A DNA stretch of 64,000 nt. It comes from RPQJ01 sp046347155. GTDB taxonomy: Bacteria > Pseudomonadota > Gammaproteobacteria > Steroidobacterales > Steroidobacteraceae. The DNA lies in contig JAXMGT010000001.1 in assembly GCA_046347155.1 (NCBI GenBank), positions 1,550,001 through 1,614,000 on the forward strand, read 5' to 3'. This document shows positions 32,714 to 42,456 of this stretch, piece after piece. Numbering within the stretch: the first letter of the stretch is position 1; the number at the start of each line of letters is the position of its first letter. Made by a program: the position numbers and the translations under genes. The notes below the pieces were generated by a model. It was given only the letters and a program-made list of their open reading frames with translations, did not search any database and was not told the origin of the DNA.

Positions 32714-33355
32714 ATGTCTGCACTCGACGACCTGCTGCGTCATCCGGGCCTGTGGCGCGCCCGCGAGCAACCGGGCGCGGCCCCCGGCCCCGCGACGCTG
32801 CCCACCGGATATGCCGCGCTCGACCGTGCGCTGCCCGGCGGCGGCTGGCCGCGTCAGGGGCTGGTCGAAATCCTCGCGGACCGCTGCGGCGTCGGTGAAC
32901 TGAGCCTGCTCGTACCGGCGCTCGCCGCACTCTGCGATGGCGGGGGCGCCGGCTGGCTCGCCCTGGTCGCGCCGCCGTACCAGCCCTACGCGCCTGCACT
33001 CGCCGCGCGCGGCATCCCGCTCGCGCACGTGCTCGTCGTGCGCGCTGCGTCCGCCGAGTGGGCGATGGAGCAGGCGCTGCGTTCCGGTGCCTGCGGCGCC
33101 GTGGTCGGCTGGAGCGCGTCGCGCGACCGCGCGGTGCTGCGCCGGCTGCAGCTCGCGGCCGAAACCTCCTCGAGCCTCGCCGTGCTGTTCCGCGCGTCCG
33201 CCTCGGCGGCCGATCCGTCGCCCGCGGTGCTCAGGCTCGTGCTCGAGCCGGGCGCCCGAGGCCTCGACGTGCGCGTCCTGAAGAGTCGTGGTGGCCGACC
33301 GGTCACGGTGCACCTCGGCTGGCTCGACGCCGCGACGCCGGCCGTCGCGCACTGA
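32714..33355 (+). CDS. imuA: ImuA, RecA-like mutasome accessory protein
   Basis: The 213-residue protein starts with MSALDDLLRHPGLWRA and contains GYAALDRALPGGGWPRQGLVEI, a RecA/SulA-like N-terminal motif characteristic of ImuA. No clean Walker A is present. Known ImuA proteins work with ImuB and DnaE2 in damage-induced mutagenesis. No separate LexA box was found before it; the stop is one base from the imuB GTG. Confidence 0.9.
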   Translation: MSALDDLLRHPGLWRAREQPGAAPGPATLPTGYAALDRALPGGGWPRQGLVEILADRCGVGELSLLVPALAALCDGGGAGWLALVAPPYQPYAPALAARGIPLAHVLVVRAASAEWAMEQALRSGACGAVVGWSASRDRAVLRRLQLAAETSSSLAVLFRASASAADPSPAVLRLVLEPGARGLDVRVLKSRGGRPVTVHLGWLDAATPAVAH

Positions 33356-33356
33356 C

Positions 33357-34961
33357 GTGGCCACGTCGCGCCGGCAATGGGCCCTGCCCGCGGTTCCCGC
33401 GTCGCCGGCGCGTGAGCGCCGTGCGCCGCGCCTCAGGCCCGCGCCCGGCGGCGGCAGCGGGCCCGGCGAGCCCGCCCGCGCACTCGCTCGGGTCGATGAA
33501 CTCTGGCTCGCGATCCACCTGCCGGGCCTCGTGCTCGAGTCGCTCGACTTCCGCGCACCACCCGCGGCGCGGTCCGCCACGATCGTCGTCGACCGCGAGG
33601 AGTCGGGCCGGGTGGTCCGCGACTGCGACGCGGCGGCACGCACGGCGGGCGTACGGCCCGGGATGGCGCTCAATTCGGCGCTCGCGCTGCGCCCCGACCT
33701 CGAGGTGCGGGCGCGAGAGCCGGCCGCCGAGCGCGCGCTGCTCGAGGCGGTGGCGGCCTGCGGGGGCGACTTCACGCCGCGCGCGGTGCTCGAGCCGCCG
33801 GACGCCGTGTTGCTCGAGGTGCGCGGCAGCCTGCGGCTCTTCGGCGGCGTGCGCGCGCTCGTCGAGCAGCTTCGGACGCGGCTGCACGCCGCCGCGCTCT
33901 CGCCGCAGCTCGCACTCGCGCCCACGCCACTCGCGGCGCTGTGGTTCGCCCGCGCGGGCGAGCAGGTGGCGCTGCGCCGTCGCGACGCACTTCCGGGCCG
34001 GCTGGGTGCGCTGCCGCTCGGCTGCACGCGCTGGGACGCGCGTCACCTCGAGGCGCTCGCGACGATGGGCGTGCGCACCGTGGGCGAGTGCCTGCGCCTG
34101 CCGCGCGACGGCTTCGCGCGGCGTTTCGGTGCCGCGGCGCTGCGCGACCTCGAGCGCGCCACGGGCCGCGCGCCCGACCCGAGGGCGTCGTGCGCACGGC
34201 GCGAACGCTACGCCACGCGCCGCGACCTCGAGCCCGAGGTCGAGCGGCTCGACCTGCTCGGGCGGGTGGTGGCGCCGATGCTCGAGGGGCTTGCGCGCTT
34301 CCTGCGCCGCCGGGTCCGCGCGGTCGAGGCGATCGAGCTCGGCCTCGTGCACCGCGACGCGCCCGAGACGCGCCTCGTGCTGCGCTTCGCCTCGCCGGTG
34401 GCCGCGGCGTCGCGGATGGACGCGCTGCTCGGCCAGCGCCTCGCGGCCACCTCGCTGCCGTCGCCGGTGCGCGCCGTGCGCCTGCGCAGCGGTCCGCTGG
34501 TCGCGGTCCGTGACGTGTCTCAGGATCTCTTCGAGCGTCACCGTGGCGACGGCGGCGGCGTGCCGGAACTCGTCGAGCGACTCCGGGCGCGCCTTGGCGA
34601 CGGCGCCGTGCACGGACTGCGGGCCGTGGCCGAACACCGGCCCGAGGCGGCGTGCGCGACCGCCGAGATCCGCGCCGGTCGCGTGATGGATGCGGAGCCG
34701 GCGGTCGCGGCCGCACTGCCGCCGACCCGGCCGTTGTGGCTGCTCGCCGAGCCGCTGCCGCTGGCCGGGGAGGCACGGCCGCATCACGAGGGGCCGCTCG
34801 AACTCGAGTCCGGGCCCGAGCGCATCGAGTCGGGCTGGTGGGACGGCCGGGACGTGCGCCGCGACTACTACGTGGCCCGCACGCGGGCCGGCGCGCGGTT
34901 GTGGGTGTATCGCGAGCGCGGCGCCGGGCGGGGCTGGTTCCTGCACGGCGTGTTCGGCTGA
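33357..34961 (+). CDS. imuB: ImuB, catalytically defective Y-family polymerase homologue
   Basis: The 534-residue protein has the Y-family fold: N-terminal palm-like part (DELWLAIHLPGLVLESL), HhH (LATMGVRTVGECLRLPRDGF) and little-finger-like region, ending in RAGARLWVYRERGAGRGWFL then HGVFG, the usual ImuB C-terminus. The carboxylates of active DinB (DxDxFF) are replaced (AIHLPGL), as in ImuB in general, where the protein acts as a hub that binds the beta clamp and DnaE2. GTG start 33357 directly follows imuA. Confidence 0.93.
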   Translation: MATSRRQWALPAVPASPARERRAPRLRPAPGGGSGPGEPARALARVDELWLAIHLPGLVLESLDFRAPPAARSATIVVDREESGRVVRDCDAAARTAGVRPGMALNSALALRPDLEVRAREPAAERALLEAVAACGGDFTPRAVLEPPDAVLLEVRGSLRLFGGVRALVEQLRTRLHAAALSPQLALAPTPLAALWFARAGEQVALRRRDALPGRLGALPLGCTRWDARHLEALATMGVRTVGECLRLPRDGFARRFGAAALRDLERATGRAPDPRASCARRERYATRRDLEPEVERLDLLGRVVAPMLEGLARFLRRRVRAVEAIELGLVHRDAPETRLVLRFASPVAAASRMDALLGQRLAATSLPSPVRAVRLRSGPLVAVRDVSQDLFERHRGDGGGVPELVERLRARLGDGAVHGLRAVAEHRPEAACATAEIRAGRVMDAEPAVAAALPPTRPLWLLAEPLPLAGEARPHHEGPLELESGPERIESGWWDGRDVRRDYYVARTRAGARLWVYRERGAGRGWFLHGVFG

Positions 34962-34988
34962 CGCGGCCGGGTTCGCGAGGCCTGGGCG

Positions 34989-37900
34989 ATGGGCTATGCC
35001 GAGCTGCACTGCGTCAGCAACTTCAGTTTCCTGCGCGGGGCCTCGCATCCGGAGGAACTCGTCGAGCGTGCCGCGGCGCTCGGTTACACCGCGCTCGCGC
35101 TGACCGACGAGTGTTCCGTCGCGGGCGTCGTGCGTGCGCACGTCGCGGCCCGCGGGCACGGCCTCGCGCTCATCGTCGGCACCGAACTCAGGCTCGAGGA
35201 CGGCCCCGGCTGCGTGCTGCTCGCCGGCGACCGGGCGGCCTACGGGCTGCTGTGCCGGATCGTCACGCGGGCGCGCCGCGCCGCGACCAAGGGCCGCTAC
35301 CGGCTCCGGCGAGCCGAACTCGAGGCGATGGCCGCCGAACCGGCCGCGCAGTCGCTGCTCGCGCTGTGGTTGCCGACGGCGCGCCCGGACCCGGGGGAGG
35401 GCGCCTGGCTCGGTTCGGTGTTCGCCGGCCGCGCCTGGCTCGCGGTCGAGCTGCTGACGAGCGGCGGCGACCGTCGCCGGCTCGAGCTGCTCGAGCGGCT
35501 CGGGCGCGAGCTCTCGCTGCCGCTCGTCGCCGCGGGCGACGTGCACATGCACGTGCGCGGGCGACGCGCGCTGCAGGACGTGCTCACGGCGACAAGGCTC
35601 GCGACGACCGTCGACCGTGCGGGCTACGCGCTGCACCCGAACGGCGAGCGGCACCTGCGGCCGCTCGCACGGCTCGAGGCCGTCTACCCGCGCGCGCTGC
35701 TCGAGGAGACGCTCGCGGTCGCCGCGCGCTGCCGCTTCTCGCTCGACGAGCTGCGCTACGAGTACCCGCGCGAGATCGTCCCGGACGGCGAGACACCCTC
35801 GAGCTGGCTCGCGGCGCTCACGCGGCGTGGCGAGCGGCAGCGCTGGCCCGAGGGCACGCCACCGGCCGTCGCGGCGCTGATCCGGCACGAGCTCGAACTC
35901 GTCGCGGACCTCGGCTACGAGGCCTATTTCCTCACGGTGCACGATGTCGTCGAGTTCGCGCGCTCGCGCGGCATCCTCTGCCAGGGGCGCGGTTCGGCGG
36001 CGAATTCCGCCGTGTGCTATTGCCTCGGCATCACCGAGGTCGACCCCGGGCGCATGTCGCTGCTGTTCGAGCGGTTCATCTCCCGCGAGCGCAACGAACC
36101 GCCGGACATCGACGTCGATTTCGAGCACGAGCGGCGCGAGGAGGTCATCCAGTACCTCTACGCGAAGTACGGCCGCGAACGCGCCGCGCTGGCCGCGACG
36201 GTGATCCGCTACCGGCCGCGCAGCGCGATCCGGGACGCCGCCCGGGCGCTCGGGCTCGACGCGCTGCAGGTGAACGCGCTCGCCCGCTCGATGCAGTGGT
36301 GGGACGGCTCGCGGATCGAGGAGGCGCGCGTGCGCGAGGCCGGGCTCGACCCGTCGAGCCCGGTGCTCGCGCGGGTGATCGGCGTGGCGAAGGCGCTGCT
36401 CGGCTTCCCGCGCCACCTGTCGCAGCACGTGGGCGGTTTCGTGATCGCGCGCGACCGGCTCGAGGAACTGGTGCCGGTCGAGAGCGCCGCGATGCCCGAG
36501 CGCACGGTGATCCAGTGGGACAAGGACGACCTCGACGCGCTCGGGCTCCTGAAGGTGGACGTGCTCGGGCTCGGGATGCTCACGGCGATCCGCCGGGCCT
36601 TCGCGCTCGTCGAGGGCTGGCGCGGCGAGCGGCTCACGCTCGCGACGGTGCCGGCCGAGGACCCGGCGGTGTACGAGATGATCGGCCACGGCGACACGGT
36701 GGGCGTGTTCCAGATCGAGTCGCGCGCACAGATGGCGATGCTGCCGCGCCTCCGGCCCGCGAACTACTACGACCTCGTGATCGAGGTGGCGATCATCCGC
36801 CCGGGCCCGATCCAGGGCGACATGGTCCACCCGTACCTGCGCCGGCGCAGCGGCGCGGAGCCCGTGTCCTACCCGAGTGCCGAGGTCGAGGGGGTGCTCC
36901 GGCGCACGCTCGGCGTGCCGATCTTCCAGGAACAGGTGATGCAGCTCGCGGTGGTCGCCGCCGGGTTCACGCCGGGCGAGGCCGACCAGCTGCGCCGGGC
37001 GATGGCGGCGTGGAAGCGCAAGGGCGGGCTCGGGCACTTCGAGGAGCGCCTCGTGCGCGGCATGCGCGAGCGGGGTTACGCCGAGGAGTTCGCGAAGCAG
37101 ATCTTCCGGCAGATCCTCGGCTTCGGCGAGTACGGGTTCCCGGAGTCGCACGCGGCGAGTTTTGCGCTGCTCGTCTACGTCTCGGCCTGGCTCAAGCGCC
37201 ACGAGCCGGCCGCATTCGCGGCGGCACTGATCAACAGCCAGCCGATGGGCTTCTACGCGCCGTCACAGCTCGTGCAGGACGCACGCCGGCACGGCGTCGA
37301 GGTCCATCCCGTCGACGTGACCGCGAGCCGCTGGGACTGCACGCTCGAGCCCGGCGCGGGCCCGGGCCCGGCGCTGCGGCTCGGGCTGCGCGTCGTGAAG
37401 GGTTTCCCCGAGGAGGCGGCGCAGCGCCTCGTCGAGGCCCGGGCCGCCGGACCGTACGCAAGCGTCCAGGATCTCGCCGGGCGGGCCCACCTCGTACGCC
37501 GCGAACTCGCGAGCCTCGCCGCGGCCGGCGCGCTCGCGGGGATTGCCGGTCATCGTCACCGGGCTGCCTGGCAGGTGGCCGGGGTGGAGCCGCCGTTGCC
37601 GTTGCTGCCGCAACCCGGGATCGCCGAGGGACTGCCGATGCTCAGGGCGCCGCGCGAGGGCGAGGACATCGTGGCCGATTACGCCCACACGGGGCTCACG
37701 CTGCGTCGCCACCCGCTCGCGCTGCTCCGGGAGCGCCTCGAGGCGCGCGGCATCCTGACGGCCGAGCGGCTGCGCACGCTGCCGAACGGCGCCGCGGTGC
37801 GCGCGGCCGGACTCGTGATCACCCGCCAGCGCCCCGGCAGCGCTTCCGGCGTCACGTTCGTCACGCTCGAGGACGAGACGGGCCAGGTCAACCTGATCGT

Positions 37901-38072
37901 CTGGGAGCGCACGGCCGAGCGGCAACGGCAGGCGCTGGTCGGTTCGCGGCTGATGGGCGTGGCCGGCGAGCTGCAGCTCGAGGGCGAGGTGATGCACGTG
38001 ATCGCGCACCGGCTCCTGGACCTGACGCCGCTGCTCGGCCGGCTCGTGACCCGGCCGCGCGACTTCCACTGA
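34989..38072 (+). CDS. dnaE2: Error-prone DNA polymerase DnaE2 (ImuC)
   Basis: Alpha-type C-family polymerase of 1027 residues for translesion synthesis. It has the N-terminal PHP domain (YAELHCVSNFSFLRGASHP), the catalytic palm with PPDIDVDFEHERREEVIQYL near residue 370, GFPESHAASFALLVY, and a C-terminal OB-fold (ASGVTFVTLEDETGQVNLIVW). It is shorter than DnaE1 (about 1160) and lacks the tail for tau binding, as expected for DnaE2. Operon with lexA-imuA-imuB. Confidence 0.96.
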   Translation: MGYAELHCVSNFSFLRGASHPEELVERAAALGYTALALTDECSVAGVVRAHVAARGHGLALIVGTELRLEDGPGCVLLAGDRAAYGLLCRIVTRARRAATKGRYRLRRAELEAMAAEPAAQSLLALWLPTARPDPGEGAWLGSVFAGRAWLAVELLTSGGDRRRLELLERLGRELSLPLVAAGDVHMHVRGRRALQDVLTATRLATTVDRAGYALHPNGERHLRPLARLEAVYPRALLEETLAVAARCRFSLDELRYEYPREIVPDGETPSSWLAALTRRGERQRWPEGTPPAVAALIRHELELVADLGYEAYFLTVHDVVEFARSRGILCQGRGSAANSAVCYCLGITEVDPGRMSLLFERFISRERNEPPDIDVDFEHERREEVIQYLYAKYGRERAALAATVIRYRPRSAIRDAARALGLDALQVNALARSMQWWDGSRIEEARVREAGLDPSSPVLARVIGVAKALLGFPRHLSQHVGGFVIARDRLEELVPVESAAMPERTVIQWDKDDLDALGLLKVDVLGLGMLTAIRRAFALVEGWRGERLTLATVPAEDPAVYEMIGHGDTVGVFQIESRAQMAMLPRLRPANYYDLVIEVAIIRPGPIQGDMVHPYLRRRSGAEPVSYPSAEVEGVLRRTLGVPIFQEQVMQLAVVAAGFTPGEADQLRRAMAAWKRKGGLGHFEERLVRGMRERGYAEEFAKQIFRQILGFGEYGFPESHAASFALLVYVSAWLKRHEPAAFAAALINSQPMGFYAPSQLVQDARRHGVEVHPVDVTASRWDCTLEPGAGPGPALRLGLRVVKGFPEEAAQRLVEARAAGPYASVQDLAGRAHLVRRELASLAAAGALAGIAGHRHRAAWQVAGVEPPLPLLPQPGIAEGLPMLRAPREGEDIVADYAHTGLTLRRHPLALLRERLEARGILTAERLRTLPNGAAVRAAGLVITRQRPGSASGVTFVTLEDETGQVNLIVWERTAERQRQALVGSRLMGVAGELQLEGEVMHVIAHRLLDLTPLLGRLVTRPRDFH

Positions 38073-38079
38073 GGCGGGT

Positions 38080-38328
38080 TCAGCGCTTGCGTCGCGGGCG
38101 GTCGCCGTCGAGGTCGTAGTCGTCGAAGTCGGAGAGCAGTTCGGACGTGCGCTTCTGCTCCATCAGCCGTTCGAGCCGGCGCCACGCCGGTTCCTCGACG
38201 TGCCGTGCGGCGCCGCGCTTGCGCTTGTCGATGTCCTGGATCAGGCGGTCGACGTCGAGCGCATCGTCGGTACCACCGACGTCCTCGTCGTCGTCCTCGA
38301 ATTCGTCGGACTCGGGCTTTTCGGCCAT
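38080..38328 (-). CDS. Small acidic protein, PA3496-like
   Basis: The 82-residue protein has a very acidic N-terminal half (EFEDDDEDVGGTDDALDVDR) and a C-terminus WRRLERLMEQKRTSELLSDF then DDYDLDG, which resembles PA3496-type small proteins (RRxLExxLExxRLxxEL-xDFDDY). Likely cytoplasmic, one helix. It runs convergently to dnaE2, eight bases between stops. Function unknown. Confidence 0.65.
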   Translation of the reverse strand: MAEKPESDEFEDDDEDVGGTDDALDVDRLIQDIDKRKRGAARHVEEPAWRRLERLMEQKRTSELLSDFDDYDLDGDRPRRKR

Positions 38329-38424
38329 CTCGGGGTCCAAGGCTGGCTGGCAGGCGTCACGTCCTCGCCGCGACTTATACTTCGGGCCGGTTTCACCGGC
38401 AAGACCATTCGGGGAGCAGGTTCG

Positions 38425-39135
38425 ATGCACAAGCGCTATGCAGTCCTGGCGGCGGCCGTCGCCCTCGCCACCGTTCCGGCCGCGGCCCACGCGGAGTGGA
38501 AGGCCAAGGCCGAGCTCGGCGGCTCGTTTGCGACCGGGAACAGCGACAACCAGTCGGCCAACGCGGCACTCGGGCTCACGCTCAAGTACGACCAGTGGGG
38601 CCACGAGTTCGGATTTTCGGGCAATTACGGCAACGACGGCGACCAGACCACCGCCCAGCGCTGGGAGGTCCGGGCCCAGTCGAACTACGACTTCACCGAG
38701 AAGGCCTACTGGTTCGGTGCCGGTCGCTACGACGACGACCGCTTCAGCGCCTACGACTACCAGGCCTCGCTGGCCACCGGTCTCGGGTACAAGTTCTTCG
38801 ACAGCGAAGAACTGAAGTTCTGGGTGCAGGGCGGCCCCGGCTACCGGCTGTCGAAGGAGCGCGAGACCGGCCGGAACGTCGACGGCCTGATCTTCCGCGG
38901 CAATCTGGGTTACGAGCAGAAATTCACCTCCAACACGAAGCTCATCAACCGGTTCCTGATCGAGGCGGGTTCGGACAACACGTACCTGCAGAACGACCTC
39001 GGGCTCGAGGTGATGATGTCCGGGTCGCTCGGGCTCCGGCTCGCCTACGAGGTCCGGTACAACACCGACGTGCCGGCCGGCGTCGACCACACGGACACGC
39101 TCACGACGATCGGACTGCTGTACGAAACGAAGTGA
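38425..39135 (+). CDS. DUF481 outer-membrane protein (YdiY-like)
   Basis: The 236-residue protein has a signal peptide (MHKRYAVLAAAVALATVPAAAHA) and then alternating beta strands with frequent Tyr/Trp/Phe (ANAALGLTLKYDQWGHEFGF), consistent with a 10-12-strand barrel; the start GGSFATGNSDNQS is typical for DUF481. The domain continues to the last residues (LLYETK), with no extra tail. Function unknown; related YdiY in E. coli is acid-induced. Start ATG 38425 has GGGGAG about ten bases upstream. Confidence 0.88.
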   Translation: MHKRYAVLAAAVALATVPAAAHAEWKAKAELGGSFATGNSDNQSANAALGLTLKYDQWGHEFGFSGNYGNDGDQTTAQRWEVRAQSNYDFTEKAYWFGAGRYDDDRFSAYDYQASLATGLGYKFFDSEELKFWVQGGPGYRLSKERETGRNVDGLIFRGNLGYEQKFTSNTKLINRFLIEAGSDNTYLQNDLGLEVMMSGSLGLRLAYEVRYNTDVPAGVDHTDTLTTIGLLYETK

Positions 39136-39218
39136 CCGCCGGCCGGGCCGTCGCCGGTGAGCCCGGAGGCGCCGCAATTCGCTAGAATCCGCCGCTTGCC
39201 ATCCACGGGGCGAGACCC

Positions 39219-42200
39219 ATGTCCAACGACGCCGGCGACGGCCAGCCATCCCGCTTCCTGTTCCCGGACGCGAGCGACTTCCTGACGCCCGTCGGACGGG
39301 CGATCAACGACGACTTCCTCGCCGACGAGGAGCGGTCCGTCCGCCGGCTCGCCGATGCCGCCCGGATGAATCCGGCCGATGCGGCGGCCGTCGAGGCCAC
39401 CGCGAAGCGGCTGGTGGAGGCGGTGCGACGCGCACCGCGCGCCAAGTCCGGGCTCGATGCCTTCCTGCGGCAGTACGACCTGTCCTCGCAGGAGGGCGTG
39501 ATCCTGATGTGCCTGGCCGAGGCGCTGCTCAGGATCCCGGACGACGAGACCGCCGACCGACTGATCGCCGACAAGCTGCGCTCCGGTGACTGGGCGAGCC
39601 ACCTCGGCGACAGCCAGTCGCTGTTCGTCAACGCGTCGACCTGGGGACTCATGCTCACGGGCCGGATCGTCCGGCTCGACGCCGGCGACCTCGCGGCGCC
39701 CCAGGGCGCGATGGCCCGCGTCGCCGGCCGCATCGGCGAGCCGATCGTCCGGACCGCGATGCGCCAGGCGATGCGGATCATGGGCCACCAGTTCGTGATG
39801 GGACGCACGATTGCCGAGGCGCTCGACAACTCGCTCAAGGGCGACAACCGCCGCTACCGCTACACATTCGACATGCTGGGCGAGGCGGCGCTCACCTCGG
39901 CGGACGCCGACCGCTACTTCGAGGCCTACGGCAGCGCAATCCAGGCATTGCACTCGCGCGTTGGGGAATACCCGGACTTCGAGTCGCGCCCGAGCATCTC
40001 GGTCAAGCTCTCGGCGATGCACCCGCGCTTCGAGCGGGCGCACCACCGTCGCGTGCTCGCGGAGCTCTCGCCGCGGCTCGTCGACCTGTGCGTCGCCTCG
40101 CGCGACGCCGGGATCGCGCTCACGCTCGACACCGAGGAGTCCGAACGCCTCGAACTCACGCTCGAACTGCTCGAGGCGGTCTGCCGCTCGCCGAAGCTCG
40201 CGGGCTGGGACGGTTTCGGCATCGCCGTCCAGACCTACCAGAAGCGCGCGCCGGCGGTGCTCCGGCACCTGATCGGCGTGGCGCGCGAGACGAAGCGCGT
40301 GCTGCACGTGCGGCTCGTGAAGGGCGCGTACTGGGATGCCGAGATCAAGCGCGCCCAGGAGCGCGGATTGCCCGGCTACCCGGTCTACACGCGCAAGCCG
40401 AACACCGACGTGTCCTACCTCGCCTGCGCGAGGCTCGTATTCACCGAAGGCCGCGAACTCTATCCGCAATTCGCCACCCACAACGCGCACACGGTCGCCG
40501 CGGTCGCGCACCTCGCGAAGGCCGCGAACCGGGAGTTCGAGTTCCAGCGCCTGCACGGGATGGGCGAGGACCTCTACGCCGAGGTGACCCGGCCCGAGGG
40601 CCTCGGGATGCCGTGCCGCGTCTACGCGCCGGTCGGCGAGCACGAGGACCTGCTGCCGTACCTCGTGCGCCGGCTGCTCGAGAACGGGTCGAACACCTCG
40701 TTTGTGAACCGGATCGTCAACGAAAACGAGGCGGTCGAGAACATCGTGGCCGATCCGGTCGCCACCGTGGACGGCTACGCGCAGGCGGCGCACCCGCGGA
40801 TCCCGGCGCCGGTCGACGTCTACCAGCCGGAGCGCCGCAATTCGCTGGGCCTGCACCTCGCGAACGGCACGGTGCTGCGCGAACTCGCGGACCGGATGGA
40901 GCACGTGTCGCGCCGGCCGTGGGTCGCGAACCCGTGCCTGTCGGGCCACGAGGCGACGGGACCCGAGGAAGAGATCCGCAATCCGGCCGACCGCTCCGAG
41001 GTCGTCGGCACCGTGCGGACTGCGAGTGCGGCGCAGGTCGACGCGGCGATCACCGCCGCGGCCGCGGCGCAGCCGGGCTGGGATGCCGCGGGACCCGGCC
41101 CGCGCGCCGAGGCGCTCGAGCGCGCCGCCGACCTGTTCGAGCAGAACACGCAGGAACTCGTCGCGATGTGCGTCCGCGAGGCGGGCAAGACGGTGCCGGA
41201 CAGCATCGCGGAGGTGCGCGAGGCGGTCGACTTCCTGCGCTATTACGCCGTCCATGCCCGCGAGGACTTCGGGCGCCCGGTGCGACTGCCCGGACCCACC
41301 GGCGAGAGCAACGATCTCTCGCTGGCCGGGCGCGGCGTGTTCGTCTGCATCAGCCCCTGGAACTTCCCGCTCGCGATCTTCGCGGGGCAGGTCGCGGCGG
41401 CGCTCGCGGCCGGCAATTCGGTGGTCGCGAAGCCGGCCGAGCAGACGCCGCTCGTCGCGGCCCAGGCCGTGCGGCTGATGCTGCAGGCTGGCGTGCCGGG
41501 CGAGGTGCTGCAGTTCCTGCCGGGCGACGGCGCGACGGTCGGCGGGCGCGCGGTGGCCGACCCGCGCGTGGCCGGCGTCGCATTCACCGGCTCGACCGAG
41601 ACGGCGCGGCTCATCCAGCGCAGCCTCGCCGCGCGCGAAGGCGCGATCGCGACGCTGATCGCCGAGACCGGCGGCCAGAACGCGATGATCGTCGACAGCT
41701 CGGCGTTGCCCGAGCAGGTGGTCGTCGACGCGGTGGCTTCGGCGTTCAACAGCGCGGGCCAGCGCTGCTCCGCGCTCCGGATCCTCTGCGTTCAGGAGGA
41801 CATCGCCCCGAAGGTCAAGCGCCTGCTCGCGGGCTACATGGAGGAGCTCGTCATCGGGGATCCGGCGATGCTTGCGACGGACGTGGGCCCCGTGATCGAC
41901 GAGCCGGCGCGCGAGATGCTCGAACGGCATGCGGCCCGGATCGTCGAGGGCGCCGCGTGGCACCACCGGTGCCGGTTGCCTGCATCGGCCGCCCGCGGCA
42001 CCTACGTTGCGCCGCTCGCGGTCGAGATCGGCTCGCTGTCGGTGCTCGAGCGCGAGGTGTTCGGCCCGATCCTGCACGTGCTGCCCTACAAAGCCCGTGA
42101 CCTCGAGTCGCTGGTCGACGCGATCAACGCGACGGGCTACGGGCTCACGTTCGGCATCCACAGCCGGATCGACGGGACCGTGAAGCGCGTGTGCTCGCGC

Positions 42201-42401
42201 ATCAATGCCGGCAACGTCTACGTGAACCGGAACATCATCGGTGCGGTCGTCGGCACGCAGCCGTTTGGCGGCTGCGGGCTGTCGGGCACCGGCCCGAAGG
42301 CCGGTGGCCCGCGCTACCTCCACCGGTTCGCGCACGAGCGTACGGTCACGATCAACACGTCGGCGGTGGGCGGCAACGCTTCGCTGCTCGCGATGGAGTG
42401 A
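39219..42401 (+). CDS. putA: Bifunctional proline dehydrogenase/aldehyde dehydrogenase PutA
   Basis: Oxidises proline to glutamate through P5C. The 1060 residues comprise a PRODH barrel (VRLVKGAYWDAEIKRAQERG near residue 370), and an aldehyde dehydrogenase domain with AETGGQNAMIVD and the catalytic Cys850 in GQRCSAL, ending in TINTSAVGGNASLLAME, the C-terminal flap. The N-terminal ribbon-helix-helix DNA-binding domain of E. coli PutA is absent, and the C-terminal inactive ALDH domain of long PutA proteins is missing, so it is a minimal type A enzyme without autorepression. TAGAAT at 39183-39188 is a likely -10 box. Confidence 0.96.
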   Translation: MSNDAGDGQPSRFLFPDASDFLTPVGRAINDDFLADEERSVRRLADAARMNPADAAAVEATAKRLVEAVRRAPRAKSGLDAFLRQYDLSSQEGVILMCLAEALLRIPDDETADRLIADKLRSGDWASHLGDSQSLFVNASTWGLMLTGRIVRLDAGDLAAPQGAMARVAGRIGEPIVRTAMRQAMRIMGHQFVMGRTIAEALDNSLKGDNRRYRYTFDMLGEAALTSADADRYFEAYGSAIQALHSRVGEYPDFESRPSISVKLSAMHPRFERAHHRRVLAELSPRLVDLCVASRDAGIALTLDTEESERLELTLELLEAVCRSPKLAGWDGFGIAVQTYQKRAPAVLRHLIGVARETKRVLHVRLVKGAYWDAEIKRAQERGLPGYPVYTRKPNTDVSYLACARLVFTEGRELYPQFATHNAHTVAAVAHLAKAANREFEFQRLHGMGEDLYAEVTRPEGLGMPCRVYAPVGEHEDLLPYLVRRLLENGSNTSFVNRIVNENEAVENIVADPVATVDGYAQAAHPRIPAPVDVYQPERRNSLGLHLANGTVLRELADRMEHVSRRPWVANPCLSGHEATGPEEEIRNPADRSEVVGTVRTASAAQVDAAITAAAAAQPGWDAAGPGPRAEALERAADLFEQNTQELVAMCVREAGKTVPDSIAEVREAVDFLRYYAVHAREDFGRPVRLPGPTGESNDLSLAGRGVFVCISPWNFPLAIFAGQVAAALAAGNSVVAKPAEQTPLVAAQAVRLMLQAGVPGEVLQFLPGDGATVGGRAVADPRVAGVAFTGSTETARLIQRSLAAREGAIATLIAETGGQNAMIVDSSALPEQVVVDAVASAFNSAGQRCSALRILCVQEDIAPKVKRLLAGYMEELVIGDPAMLATDVGPVIDEPAREMLERHAARIVEGAAWHHRCRLPASAARGTYVAPLAVEIGSLSVLEREVFGPILHVLPYKARDLESLVDAINATGYGLTFGIHSRIDGTVKRVCSRINAGNVYVNRNIIGAVVGTQPFGGCGLSGTGPKAGGPRYLHRFAHERTVTINTSAVGGNASLLAME

Positions 42402-42456
42402 GCCGCGCCCGCGCGGCCTGGGGGTGCACGGTGCAGTCGACCATCGGACGGCGGCG

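Noticed and set aside
33303..37202. A 1299-codon open frame on the minus strand across imuB and dnaE2
   Set aside because: It lies antisense to two genes with clear family motifs; its translation is Arg/Ala/His-rich low complexity typical of GC-rich shadow frames.
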